From contig NZ_LT629967.1 in the NCBI RefSeq assembly GCF_900104665.1, positions 597,372 through 661,371 on the forward strand: DNA of 64,000 bases, in the 5' to 3' direction. The translations under genes and the position numbers were made by a program. Under the pieces are notes generated by a model that was not told the origin of the DNA, did not search any database, and saw nothing but the letters and a program-made list of their open reading frames with translations. Origin of the DNA: Traorella massiliensis. Lineage in GTDB: Bacteria; Bacillota_I; Bacilli_A; Erysipelotrichales; Erysipelotrichaceae. Below, piece after piece: positions 57,037-64,000 of the stretch (position 1 is its first letter; the number at the start of each line of letters is the position of its first letter).

Positions 57037-57064
57037 ATTATAATCAAAACAAATCACTTGTCAA
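57037..57064 (-). promoter_or_regulatory. promoter of the T-box operon
   Basis: On the minus strand TTGACA (57064-57059) and TATAAT (57042-57037) match the consensus exactly, 16 bases apart, and sit just upstream of the T-box leader. Confidence 0.85.
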
Positions 57065-57079
57065 CACTAAAATGAAAAA

Positions 57080-58372
57080 TTATTCTTTTTCTTGATGTAA
57101 ATTTTCAACTAAGATGGTTTCACTGCCTTTTTGAAATAAAATTGTTTTTCTAAAGTTTCCAGGAGACATATTTTTTAGCTTTACAAAATTTCGATTAAAA
57201 GTCTTAACAGTGTTATAACCTACTTGAAAACCGATGTCAGTAATTGCAGCATCCGTTGTTAGAAGCATTTCACAGGCTTTATTGATACGTAAAAAATGAA
57301 TCAGATCTTCAAAATTTTTTTCAAGCTGGAAAAGAAGAATACGATTTAACTCAATGACACTGATATGGAATTTATCAGCAACATTTTGAATTTTTAAATC
57401 TTCCATATAATTTTCATAAATATAAGTAATAATTTCATAGCTGACACTTTTCTCTTTTTCACCAAATATTTCATGAAGATTACGATAAATATTCTGATAA
57501 GTTTTTGGAGTTGTACCTACACGTTCATTAAATACTTTAGAAATATGGGAAGCGTCAGTAAAACCAGTAATACTCGCTATCTCATTTAAAGTAAGATCAG
57601 TATACGTTAAAAGATCCATAGCTTTAACGATCCGCATTTCATTAAGTAACTCAGTAAAGGACAATCCTGTAACATCCATGATATATTTACTGATTGCTGA
57701 TTCACTCATGAAAAACATCGCTGATATTTTTGTTAATGTCTGTTTTTCATTTAAATGTGAATACATATATTTAAAAATAGCATTTCTTTGGTCTAATTCA
57801 ATACTGCTGCCATCCATTTGAACACATTCTTTTTTGGTGATGAAACGTTTAAAATGAATCAAAAGTTCACAGAGCTTATTTGTTACATAGACTTTACTTA
57901 ATTCTTTTTCTTCTTGAACATCATAAATAGATTCAACACCTGTTTCATTTTTGATTTCATTCATAATGTTTTTAATGATTTTAGCTTCATCAGGAGTACA
58001 GTAAACAACAGGAGTATTTCCAATTGGTGTTAAAACACTGAATAGCTCATTCGAAGTATTATATGATGATTTCATTGATTGGGTGATAAAATCAGAATTA
58101 TAGACAATTTTCATAAATTGCATAGGTTCTTTTACTTCATCAATGACCGTTGTTTCCCATGGTAATATCGCAATAAAAGTATCGGGAACTACAGGATAAC
58201 TAATTCCATCTATTTTAATAGTTCCTTTACCTTTTAAAAAATATAAAAACCTTGAAGTCTGGTGTAAAAGTGGCTTTGTAGGCCTGTCAACAAATTCGAT
58301 ATCAAAGCTGCACAGCTTTCTTTTATCATAGCTGGAGCAGAACTGATCTTGTATTGTAGCATAACGATTCAT
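57080..58372 (-). CDS. AraC-family regulator with two DNA-binding domains
   Basis: The 430-residue protein has an N-terminal cupin-like sensor (LLHQTSRFLYFLKGKGTIKIDG, about residues 35-90), then two AraC-type helix-turn-helix domains: about 205-300 (TLTKISAMFFMSESAISKYI, LNEIASITGFTDASHISKVF) and about 315-415 (KIQNVADKFHISVIELNRIL, ITDIGFQVGYNTVKTFNRNF). AraC proteins normally have one such domain. It stands between argS and the T-box operon, with its own ATG at 58372 but only a weak ribosome site. Targets are unknown. Confidence 0.88.
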   Translation of the reverse strand: MNRYATIQDQFCSSYDKRKLCSFDIEFVDRPTKPLLHQTSRFLYFLKGKGTIKIDGISYPVVPDTFIAILPWETTVIDEVKEPMQFMKIVYNSDFITQSMKSSYNTSNELFSVLTPIGNTPVVYCTPDEAKIIKNIMNEIKNETGVESIYDVQEEKELSKVYVTNKLCELLIHFKRFITKKECVQMDGSSIELDQRNAIFKYMYSHLNEKQTLTKISAMFFMSESAISKYIMDVTGLSFTELLNEMRIVKAMDLLTYTDLTLNEIASITGFTDASHISKVFNERVGTTPKTYQNIYRNLHEIFGEKEKSVSYEIITYIYENYMEDLKIQNVADKFHISVIELNRILLFQLEKNFEDLIHFLRINKACEMLLTTDAAITDIGFQVGYNTVKTFNRNFVKLKNMSPGNFRKTILFQKGSETILVENLHQEKE

Positions 58373-58422
58373 AAATATAATTCCCTCTTAATTTCATTAT
58401 ACATGAATCTCTATTAAATATC

Positions 58423-58449
58423 AAAAAAACCGTCATTTAATGACGGTAA
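58423..58449 (-). terminator. terminator of argS
   Basis: ACCGTCATT and AATGACGGT form a near-perfect hairpin followed by seven T residues on the minus strand, four bases past the argS stop. Confidence 0.88.
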
Positions 58450-58452
58450 AAA

Positions 58453-60096
58453 TTACATTTTTTCAGGTGCGCTTACACCAATAAGATCCAAAGCATTTTT
58501 TAAAGTAATCCTTGTTGCTTCCAGAAGCGCTAATCTTTGAGCTGTCAACTCAGGCTGAGAGTCATCAATGATCTTGTGTGCTCCATAGAAAGAGTGGAAA
58601 TACTGTGCCAATTTTTGAATATAGTTACAAATCTTATTTGGACTTCTTGTAAATGCAGCATCTGATACGACGTTTACAAATTCATTGATATGCTTCAATA
58701 AATCTACTTCTTTTTCGCTTGTTAAAAGATCATAATTCTCTAAACGCTGTGCTGATCTGGTTCTTAAAATTGAGCAGATACGAGCATAAGCATATTGTGC
58801 ATAGTAAACAGGGTTTTCATTTGACTGGCTTCTTGCCAGATTTAAGTCAAAATCCATATGTGTATCAACAGCTCGGCTTACAAAGAAATAACGAGCTGAA
58901 TCAACACCGATATCATCTACTAATTCACGAATAGTAATGGCGTTACCTGTACGTTTTGACATTTTGACTTCCTCGCCATTTTCAACTAGACGTACCATTT
59001 GAATAATGTCAACTTCTAAAGCATCTTTTCCATAACCCATTGCTTGAATAGCAGCCTTCATACGAGGAATATAACCATGATGGTCGGCTCCCCAAAGGTT
59101 GACAAGTTTTTCATAGCCACGTTCAAATTTATACATGTGATTAGCAATATCAGGTGTCAGATAAGTATAATAGCCATCGCTTTTCTTTAATACACGGTCT
59201 TTATCATCACCATATTCTGTAGATTTAAACCAAATAGCGCCATCTTTTTCATAGGTTAATCCCATGTTGATCATTTTATCCATAACTAGATTTACACGGT
59301 TTTCATCTACGATTTTCTGTTCGCTGACCCATGAGTCAAATTCACAGCGGTAATACTCTAAATCTTTTTTGATACGATCAAGCTCACGCTTTTTTCCTTC
59401 TTCACGGAAATATTTGATAGCTTCTTCTTTTGGACAATTTAGATATTTATCACCAACATCTTTTTTGATCTCTGCAGTGATTTCTACAACATCAGGTCCA
59501 TGATAACCATCTTCTGGAAGTGTGGCTTCCATACCAAAAGACTGCAGATAACGAGCATAAACAGATTCTCCAAGCATATCAATTTGATGTCCGGCATCAT
59601 TGATATAATATTCTCTTAAACAGTCATAGCCGGATTTATTTAAAAGACGGCATATGCTGTCACCCCATGCAGCTCCACGTGCATGACCTAGATGTAAAGC
59701 TCCGGTCGGATTAGCAGACACATATTCCACTAATATTTTTAAACCGTTGCCGCTGTTATTTTTTCCATAATCATCTTTCGCATCAATTACAGTATTGATT
59801 ACACTGGCAAGTTCACTTTTCTTGATCCAGAAATTGATGAATCCAGGTCCGGCAACTTCAATCTTATCAGCATTTTCTAAATTTGATTCTAATTTTTCTA
59901 CTAATGCTTTCGCAATAACCTGAGGATTCGATCGGACTACCTTTGCCAGTCTCATTGCAATATTTGTTGAATAATCACCATTAGAATTATCTTTAGGGAT
60001 CTCAATCATGACAAGACCAGACTCAGGTGTGATATTGAAACATTCCTGAACGGCTTTTTCAATACTACCTTTTAATGCTACTTCAATATTATTCAT
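58453..60096 (-). CDS. argS: arginyl-tRNA synthetase
   Basis: ArgS charges tRNA-Arg. The protein of about 547 residues has the N-terminal additional domain (IPKDNSNGDYSTNIAMRLA), the HIGH-like ANPTGALHLGHARGA, the KMSKR-like VKMSKRTGN and the C-terminal DALR anticodon-binding domain ending in LIGVSAPEKM. GGAGA supports the ATG at 60096; an in-frame start at 60129 adds residues without a site. There is no T-box upstream of argS itself, in contrast to the operon behind it. Confidence 0.96.
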   Translation of the reverse strand: MNNIEVALKGSIEKAVQECFNITPESGLVMIEIPKDNSNGDYSTNIAMRLAKVVRSNPQVIAKALVEKLESNLENADKIEVAGPGFINFWIKKSELASVINTVIDAKDDYGKNNSGNGLKILVEYVSANPTGALHLGHARGAAWGDSICRLLNKSGYDCLREYYINDAGHQIDMLGESVYARYLQSFGMEATLPEDGYHGPDVVEITAEIKKDVGDKYLNCPKEEAIKYFREEGKKRELDRIKKDLEYYRCEFDSWVSEQKIVDENRVNLVMDKMINMGLTYEKDGAIWFKSTEYGDDKDRVLKKSDGYYTYLTPDIANHMYKFERGYEKLVNLWGADHHGYIPRMKAAIQAMGYGKDALEVDIIQMVRLVENGEEVKMSKRTGNAITIRELVDDIGVDSARYFFVSRAVDTHMDFDLNLARSQSNENPVYYAQYAYARICSILRTRSAQRLENYDLLTSEKEVDLLKHINEFVNVVSDAAFTRSPNKICNYIQKLAQYFHSFYGAHKIIDDSQPELTAQRLALLEATRITLKNALDLIGVSAPEKM

Positions 60097-60225
60097 GTTT
60101 TCTCCTTTCAGCCTCCTGCTTTCGTTCATAGTCTAACATATTTAGAAAATAAAACAAGGGAAATGTTGAAAAACACGTAAAATTCAAGTTTTAAATATAT
60201 CATATAAGTTTATCTTACAATACCA

Positions 60226-60254
60226 TTGACAACAGATAACTATAAATCTATAAT
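60226..60254 (+). promoter_or_regulatory. consensus promoter of the MFS gene
   Basis: TTGACA (60226-60231) and TATAAT (60249-60254) match the consensus exactly with the ideal 17-base spacer. Confidence 0.88.
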
Positions 60255-60278
60255 CTAAAAGAAGGAGTTGATTATTAG

Positions 60279-60299
60279 ATGTATGTGCCTGTGCATTAA
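60279..60299 (+). CDS. 6-codon leader peptide before the MFS gene
   Basis: GAAGGAG at 60261-60267 precedes ATG at 60279 and encodes MYVPVH. An overlapping ATG at 60283 would give MCLCINKKHI. The position, between a strong promoter and an efflux gene, is like leader peptides of antibiotic-inducible pumps. Confidence 0.4.
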   Translation: MYVPVH

Positions 60300-60361
60300 T
60301 AAAAAACATATTTAGAAAATAAGCTTTAAGTAGTGTTTTTTATAATGGAAAGGTGACATCT

Positions 60362-61504
60362 ATGAAAAATAAAAATATAATTCTTATGTGTGCCATTGCA
60401 TTTCTGCAAGGCATGGTCTTTTATAGTGCTGTTTCAACGATTTATCGTCAGACACAAGGAATTACTCTTTTAGAGATGGGAATCATTGAATCTGTACTTT
60501 CAATATTAATACTGATATTAGAAGTTCCATGGGGCATGGTTTGTGATCGTATCGGTTATAAAAAGACGTTGATCATATGTAATTTCATTTATCTTTTATC
60601 AAAGATCGTATTTTGGAGAGCCGATAGTTTTATGCTGTTTCTTTGTGAAAGAATTTTACTGGCAATTGTTATTTCAGGGTTATCTGGCTGTGATAGTGCC
60701 TTGATTTATGTCAGTACAGGAAAAGAAGAGGCAGCGGGTGTTTTTGGATATTATCACGCATCATCAACGATAGGAATGATGATCGCATCATTAATGTTTT
60801 CGTTATTCATTAAAGATGATATTTTAAAAAGCGGGTTATGGACGATCTATCCTTATGCATTAGCTTTTCTCTTAACATTTTTCTTAAAAGATGTAAAAGG
60901 AAAAAATGATAACATAACTTCTTTTTCTAAAGAAGGTTTTTCATATTGTTTGAAGTCATTAAAGAAAATGTTTCTTTTCTTGATAGCGGCTACTTTATTA
61001 ACGGAGACAACACATACATTAGGAGTTTTTTACAATCAGTTACAATACGAACAAGTAGGAATTTCTGTAGAATGGTACGGGATTCTTTATACATTGATGA
61101 CTCTATGTACACTTGTTAACGGAGGTGTTGGAAAGCTTATTCATAAAGTACATATGAAAACTTTGATTACCATTTTGTATGGTGTTGTGTTTATCGCCTG
61201 TTTAATTTTAAGTGTTACATTATCACCGATCTTATCTGTTTTCGGCATTGCTCTTCTTCAAATATGCGAGGCATTGTATTATCCACTATTAGATACGATA
61301 ATGAATATACATGCGAAAGTTTCAAGAGCAACGATATTATCGGTATATTCTATGATAATGAATTTAGGAAGTGTTCTTACAAATCTAATGTTTGGAAAAT
61401 GTGCAGATATAACAGTGTCTTATGCTTTTATTTTAGGATGTATATTTTCAATCATTGGGATTTTATTATTTAGGCATTGGAACAAAAGTCATATGGTAGA
61501 ATAA
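60362..61504 (+). CDS. major facilitator (MFS) transporter
   Basis: The 380-residue protein has twelve predicted helices. The A-motif loop between helices 2 and 3 reads GMVCDRIGYKKT (near 58-69). The layout resembles drug/H+ antiporters. GGAAAGGTGA precedes the ATG at 60362. Its exact-consensus promoter and about 100-base leader with a mini-ORF suggest inducible expression. Substrate unknown. Confidence 0.9.
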   Translation: MKNKNIILMCAIAFLQGMVFYSAVSTIYRQTQGITLLEMGIIESVLSILILILEVPWGMVCDRIGYKKTLIICNFIYLLSKIVFWRADSFMLFLCERILLAIVISGLSGCDSALIYVSTGKEEAAGVFGYYHASSTIGMMIASLMFSLFIKDDILKSGLWTIYPYALAFLLTFFLKDVKGKNDNITSFSKEGFSYCLKSLKKMFLFLIAATLLTETTHTLGVFYNQLQYEQVGISVEWYGILYTLMTLCTLVNGGVGKLIHKVHMKTLITILYGVVFIACLILSVTLSPILSVFGIALLQICEALYYPLLDTIMNIHAKVSRATILSVYSMIMNLGSVLTNLMFGKCADITVSYAFILGCIFSIIGILLFRHWNKSHMVE

Positions 61505-61690
61505 AATTATAGGTTTTAAAATAGAAGACGAACTACCGACACCTTCACATCTCCTTCTTTTGCTTTTCTCTGAAGATCAATATGTTCTTGGTAAATTATC
61601 ATGTATTTCTTTATGGTTTTCAATGGTTTCACGGAATTCATCATAAGTAAAGCTATAATCTAAATCACAGTCATATAAATCACTTTTTTT
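61505..61690 (-). pseudogene. remnant sequence antisense to MFS
   Basis: On the minus strand a 35-codon open stretch (DLYDCDLDYSFTYDEFRET...) ends in a stop near 61583; it continues in another frame as QEHIDLQRKAKEGDVKV. The last part (61574-61533) matches 42 bases after the TnpB gene. It looks like a decayed gene or element end; no product is claimed. Confidence 0.35.
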
Positions 61691-61693
61691 ACT

Positions 61694-61764
61694 AGTACAT
61701 ATGTGCTAAAAAATATTGACAATAGTACATTTGTACTATATAATTTTATTAGTACTTATGTACT
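61694..61764. promoter_or_regulatory. three operators of the XRE regulator
   Basis: AGTACATATGTGCT (61694-61707), AGTACATTTGTACT (61724-61737) and AGTACTTATGTACT (61751-61764) are copies of one AGTAC-N4-GTACT palindrome with centre spacing of 30 and 27 bases. They bracket and fill the promoter. Confidence 0.85.
61716..61744 (+). promoter_or_regulatory. promoter of the XRE gene
   Basis: TTGACA (61716-61721) and TATAAT (61739-61744) with a 17-base spacer, which contains the middle operator. Confidence 0.88.
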
Positions 61765-61809
61765 TTTTAAATAAATGATAGAAATATCAAGAAAGTAGGA
61801 GGATATAAA

Positions 61810-62529
61810 ATGGGTGTAGGAACTAGATTAAAACAAATATTAAACGATAAAAATGTAACTATTAAAGAATTATCTCTGATGTCTGGTGTTTCGATTAACA
61901 CACTTTATGGAATTACTAAAAGAGATAATTCTACGATTAAAAGAGATATTCTAATTCCAATTTCTGATGTACTGGGGTTACCCCCTCAATATATTCTAGG
62001 CTTAGAGGGTTATCAGCCTATTTGGACAGAAGAAGAATTGGAATGTTTTGAAAGTGATGGATACATAGACACAAAAGATGGCCTTCTAAGTGAAATAATT
62101 AAAATTTGTAAAGACATAACAACTGAAGGCAGGTTAGAAACTTTAGAATACTTAAAAAGTATAAAAGACAAATATTTAAGTCCAGAAATGGTTCAAAATG
62201 ATCTTACCTATAATGAATGGAATAATTTAAGAATCAAAGAATTAAATTCCATGTATGAAGCTAATAAGATAACAGATATTGATTTTCAAAAAATAATGCT
62301 TATGTTTACTAAAAATTTATATATACCTTTTCCTCATCCTGATAATGAAGATGATGAAATATACCAAAATGATATAAGAATTCATAGATATATATATGAA
62401 ATAAATAATGCAGTAGATAGAAAAATAATAAATAAAGAATTTTTGGTATCTTCGGAGTTATATGAAAAAGCTATCCATAACAATTATACATCGGCAAACA
62501 CAATCGACTCCCTCTCTGAAGAAGAGTAG
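61810..62529 (+). CDS. XRE-family regulator
   Basis: The 239-residue protein begins with a Cro/CI-type helix-turn-helix: RLKQILNDKNVTIKELSLMSGVSINTLYGITKRDN, about residues 6-40. The rest is acidic and helical without a recognised domain; no LexA-like peptidase site is visible. AGGAGG precedes the ATG. Three operators over its promoter indicate autorepression. Base composition is even more A-rich than that of neighbours and it lies beside tRNA-Arg, so it may be the survivor of an integrated element. Confidence 0.85.
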   Translation: MGVGTRLKQILNDKNVTIKELSLMSGVSINTLYGITKRDNSTIKRDILIPISDVLGLPPQYILGLEGYQPIWTEEELECFESDGYIDTKDGLLSEIIKICKDITTEGRLETLEYLKSIKDKYLSPEMVQNDLTYNEWNNLRIKELNSMYEANKITDIDFQKIMLMFTKNLYIPFPHPDNEDDEIYQNDIRIHRYIYEINNAVDRKIINKEFLVSSELYEKAIHNNYTSANTIDSLSEEE

Positions 62530-62539
62530 GAGTTTTTTT
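62507..62539 (+). terminator. terminator of the XRE gene
   Basis: ACTCC-CTCTCT pairs with AAGAG-TAGGAGT, overlapping the stop codon, followed by seven T residues. Confidence 0.75.
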
Positions 62540-62788
62540 CTATCACAAAAACGGATAAAAGAAAAACATTTGATTATATAGTATACTTGTTTTGTCTAAT
62601 CGAATCAGAATATTTTCATCTAACTTTGTATGAATATCCATTTTCTTATATCAATCCTACTTTATACTCATATTGGAGCTGAATATAAAAAATAGGTAGT
62701 AAATGATATTTTTTCCTCAAAAAGTGGCGAAAAAGTGGCGAGCTTGAATAAGCAAAAATCACTATATAGCTAAAAACTACATAAATAA
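62540..62788. other. gap between XRE gene and tRNA-Arg
   Basis: No gene is supported. The direct repeat AAAAGTGGCGA (62719-62740) reads KKWRKSGELE before a stop on the plus strand, and resembles the tail of a decayed gene, possibly an integrase. Too short to assign. Confidence 0.35.
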
Positions 62789-62816
62789 AGGCTTTCCTCA
62801 TCATCAAGGAAAGCCT
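62789..62816 (-). terminator. terminator of tRNA-Arg (TCT)
   Basis: AGGCTTTCCT pairs perfectly with AGGAAAGCCT around an eight-base loop; on the minus strand a T-rich stretch follows. Confidence 0.8.
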
Positions 62817-62829
62817 GTATAAACAGAAA

Positions 62830-62906
62830 TGGCGTCCACGGAGGGACTCGAACCCCCGACCGTACGCTTAGAAGGCGTATGCTCTATCCAGCTGAGCTAC
62901 GTGGAC
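62830..62906 (-). tRNA. tRNA-Arg (TCT)
   Basis: On the minus strand: acceptor GTCCACG/CGTGGAC, D-arm GCTCAGCTGGATAGAGC, anticodon stem TACGC/GCGTA with loop CTTCTAA (anticodon TCT), T-arm GGGGGTTCGAGTCCC-type, G73 and encoded CCA. Confidence 0.95.
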
Positions 62907-63002
62907 ACTTATTGCTAATCTATATTATCACTAATATAAAAAAAAGGCAATTCTTTTTTAATAATTTTTACGGATCGTGCGAAGATTCATGATATCAGGG
63001 AT

Positions 63003-63030
63003 TGAAAAAAATTGAGGCTATGCTATGATG
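63003..63030 (+). promoter_or_regulatory. candidate promoter of GNAT gene
   Basis: TTGAAA (63003-63008), 16-base spacer, TATGAT (63025-63030). It covers the upstream in-frame ATG at 63025, arguing for the start at 63046. Confidence 0.5.
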
Positions 63031-63045
63031 AGGCTGGTGATAACA

Positions 63046-63471
63046 ATGAATTTAAGTTTCAAGATCAATCAAAAAGATGACTGCTTTATGATACGTAAAA
63101 TAGTTTTCATGGAAGAACAGGGGTTTGAGAATGAATATGATGAAATTGATGATAAATGTATTTTCATCACTCTTTATGACAAGAATCATTGTATAGGATG
63201 TATCAGAACTTTTAAAGATGAAGAAGAAGGAGTCTGGATTTTCGGACGCTTAGCACTTCTTAAAGAGTATAGAGGGAAACATTTAGGAAAAGAAATTGTT
63301 TTATATGCTGAACAGTATTTAAAACAATATCATATAAAAGAAATTCATTTGCATGCTCAATGCACAAAAATTTCTTTTTATGAAAGCATGGGATATGAGC
63401 CTTATGGTGATATAGATTTAGATGAAGGTATGGAACATATTTGGATGAAAAAAATATGTAATATCGAATAA
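63046..63471 (+). CDS. GNAT acetyltransferase
   Basis: The predicted 141-residue protein has the acetyl-CoA binding motif A: FGRLALLKEYRGKHLGKEIVLYAEQYL (R-G-K-H-L-G, about residues 66-92), and the late FYESMGYEPYG. The IVFMEEQGFENEYDEID start is like ElaA/YitI-type acetyltransferases of small molecules. Substrate unknown. It is a single gene between two tRNA-Arg genes. Confidence 0.88.
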   Translation: MNLSFKINQKDDCFMIRKIVFMEEQGFENEYDEIDDKCIFITLYDKNHCIGCIRTFKDEEEGVWIFGRLALLKEYRGKHLGKEIVLYAEQYLKQYHIKEIHLHAQCTKISFYESMGYEPYGDIDLDEGMEHIWMKKICNIE

Positions 63472-63519
63472 GTGGTTGAATTTAAAAATTTGTATGATAT
63501 GATATGAGTGTATTTGGAT

Positions 63520-63596
63520 GCGCCGTTAGCTCAACTGGATAGAGCGTTTGACTACGGATCAAAAGGTTGTGGGTTCGATTCCTGTACGGCGCGCCA
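63520..63596 (+). tRNA. tRNA-Arg (ACG)
   Basis: Acceptor GCGCCGT/ACGGCGC, D-arm GCTCAACTGGATAGAGC, anticodon stem TTTGA/TCAAA with loop CTACGGA (anticodon ACG, read as inosine at the wobble base, decoding CGC), T-arm GTGGGTTCGATTCCTGT-type, G73 and encoded CCA. Confidence 0.95.
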
Positions 63597-63607
63597 TTCA
63601 TAAATCT

Positions 63608-63649
63608 AAAAAAAACGATATCCTTTTTGAGAAGGCTATTGTTTTTTTT
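63608..63649 (+). terminator. terminator of tRNA-Arg (ACG)
   Basis: AACGATATCCTTTT pairs with GAAGGCTATTGTT (mismatches) and runs into eight T residues; the second TnpB element begins right after. Confidence 0.7.
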
Positions 63650-63650
63650 G

Positions 63651-64000
63651 TATATTAGGAAATTTCATTTTTTGATTGATAGAAAGATGATGAAAGAAAA
63701 TAAAAAACTTAAATGTTATTTATGTTTATGATAGTATATATAATTAATTTGAAATTATAGTATCATTATAGTTATTAATATGATATAATATATGTACAAA
63801 ACATCTCATTTCTGTCAAGGAGGCATCATGAAAGTCTTTTCTCTTTCCAACCGTTTCTATTACCGCGAATTCCCTGATCTGAAGAACACCGTTCTTCATG
63901 ATCTTGCTGTCTATAACCGTGTCCTTCATAAGGCCTATAAATGTCTTTACGATCGTGCCTATAAGGGAGCCGCGTTTAAGGACAGCGAGCTTCACCAGCT
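63651..64000 (+). mobile_element. TnpB-only element, copy 2 (left part)
   Basis: The left end starts with TATATTAGGAAATTTC, as in copy 1 at 45553, again directly after a terminator T-run. The right part lies outside the window. Confidence 0.75.
63828..64000 (+). CDS. TnpB-related protein, copy 2 (partial)
   Basis: The visible 57 codons are almost the same as the start of the gene at 45729 (MKVFSLSNRFYYREFPDL), differing for example at Asp26, which is Ala here. AAGGAGG before the ATG is kept. The gene runs off the window end, so its integrity is unknown. Confidence 0.85.
   Translation, partial: MKVFSLSNRFYYREFPDLKNTVLHDLAVYNRVLHKAYKCLYDRAYKGAAFKDSELHQ

Noticed and set aside
60097..60225. T-box upstream of argS
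   Set aside because: The expected GGTGG/ACCGCG sequence is absent on the minus strand; the only T-box is in front of the MBL gene.

Overview
The window is AT-rich DNA from a low-GC Bacillota. The glycogen genes, the secG-rnr-smpB-ssrA order, the branched-chain amino acid (liv) operon and the T-box, together with the protein sequences, suggest a gut anaerobe of the Erysipelotrichia type. That placement is inference from gene content, not a database match.

Layout. 1-4600 is an insertion-sequence graveyard: an IS110-type transposase, then an IS3 element whose two reading frames are joined by a -1 frameshift site, flanked by C-terminal remnants of two other DDE transposases. 4716-8530 is the glycogen operon glgC-glgD-glgA with a candidate catabolite (cre) box. 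8545-10211 is an accessory patch of very small ORFs with duplicated leaders. 10338-14542 holds a MarR regulator, one intact ABC half-exporter and a decayed partner. 14647-30503 is mostly housekeeping: nucleoid-associated protein, HAD phosphatase, pgk-tpiA, livJHMGF with a CBS-ACT protein, eno and a SWIM/SNF2 pair. 30528-33386 is a MarR-controlled DUF1538/P-II operon. 33519-37913 is secG-rnr-capA-like-smpB-ssrA. 38212-40287 is an ECF sigma factor with an RsgI-like, triple-PepSY membrane partner, followed by an IS1182-like element in the downstream region.

42308-50495 mixes a patatin, a phosphatase, a free-standing FakA-C-like domain, tRNA-Ala, an ECF-transporter S component, an unusual TnpB-like element, and a lipoprotein/flavodoxin/DUF362/permease operon. 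50609-55469 has a prepilin peptidase, the pyruvate formate-lyase locus and xpt. 55496-60096 (minus strand) has a pentapeptide protein and an MBL-fold protein behind a T-box that appears to sense tRNA-Arg, a two-headed AraC regulator and argS. 60226-64000 has an MFS pump with a leader peptide, an XRE regulator with three operators, two tRNA-Arg genes, a GNAT acetyltransferase and the start of a second TnpB copy.

How it fits together. Glycogen storage, lower glycolysis (pgk, tpiA, eno) and formate production (pflA, pflB) describe a fermentative sugar metabolism. Most striking are: (i) pyruvate formate-lyase split into a 667-residue body and a separate 77-residue glycyl-radical subunit; (ii) an Arg-type T-box in front of a non-biosynthetic MBL/pentapeptide operon; (iii) two copies of a TnpB-like gene that lacks the zinc finger and third catalytic Asp, each placed just after a terminator T-run; (iv) a MarR regulator with matching palindromes at its own promoter and before the DUF1538 operon.
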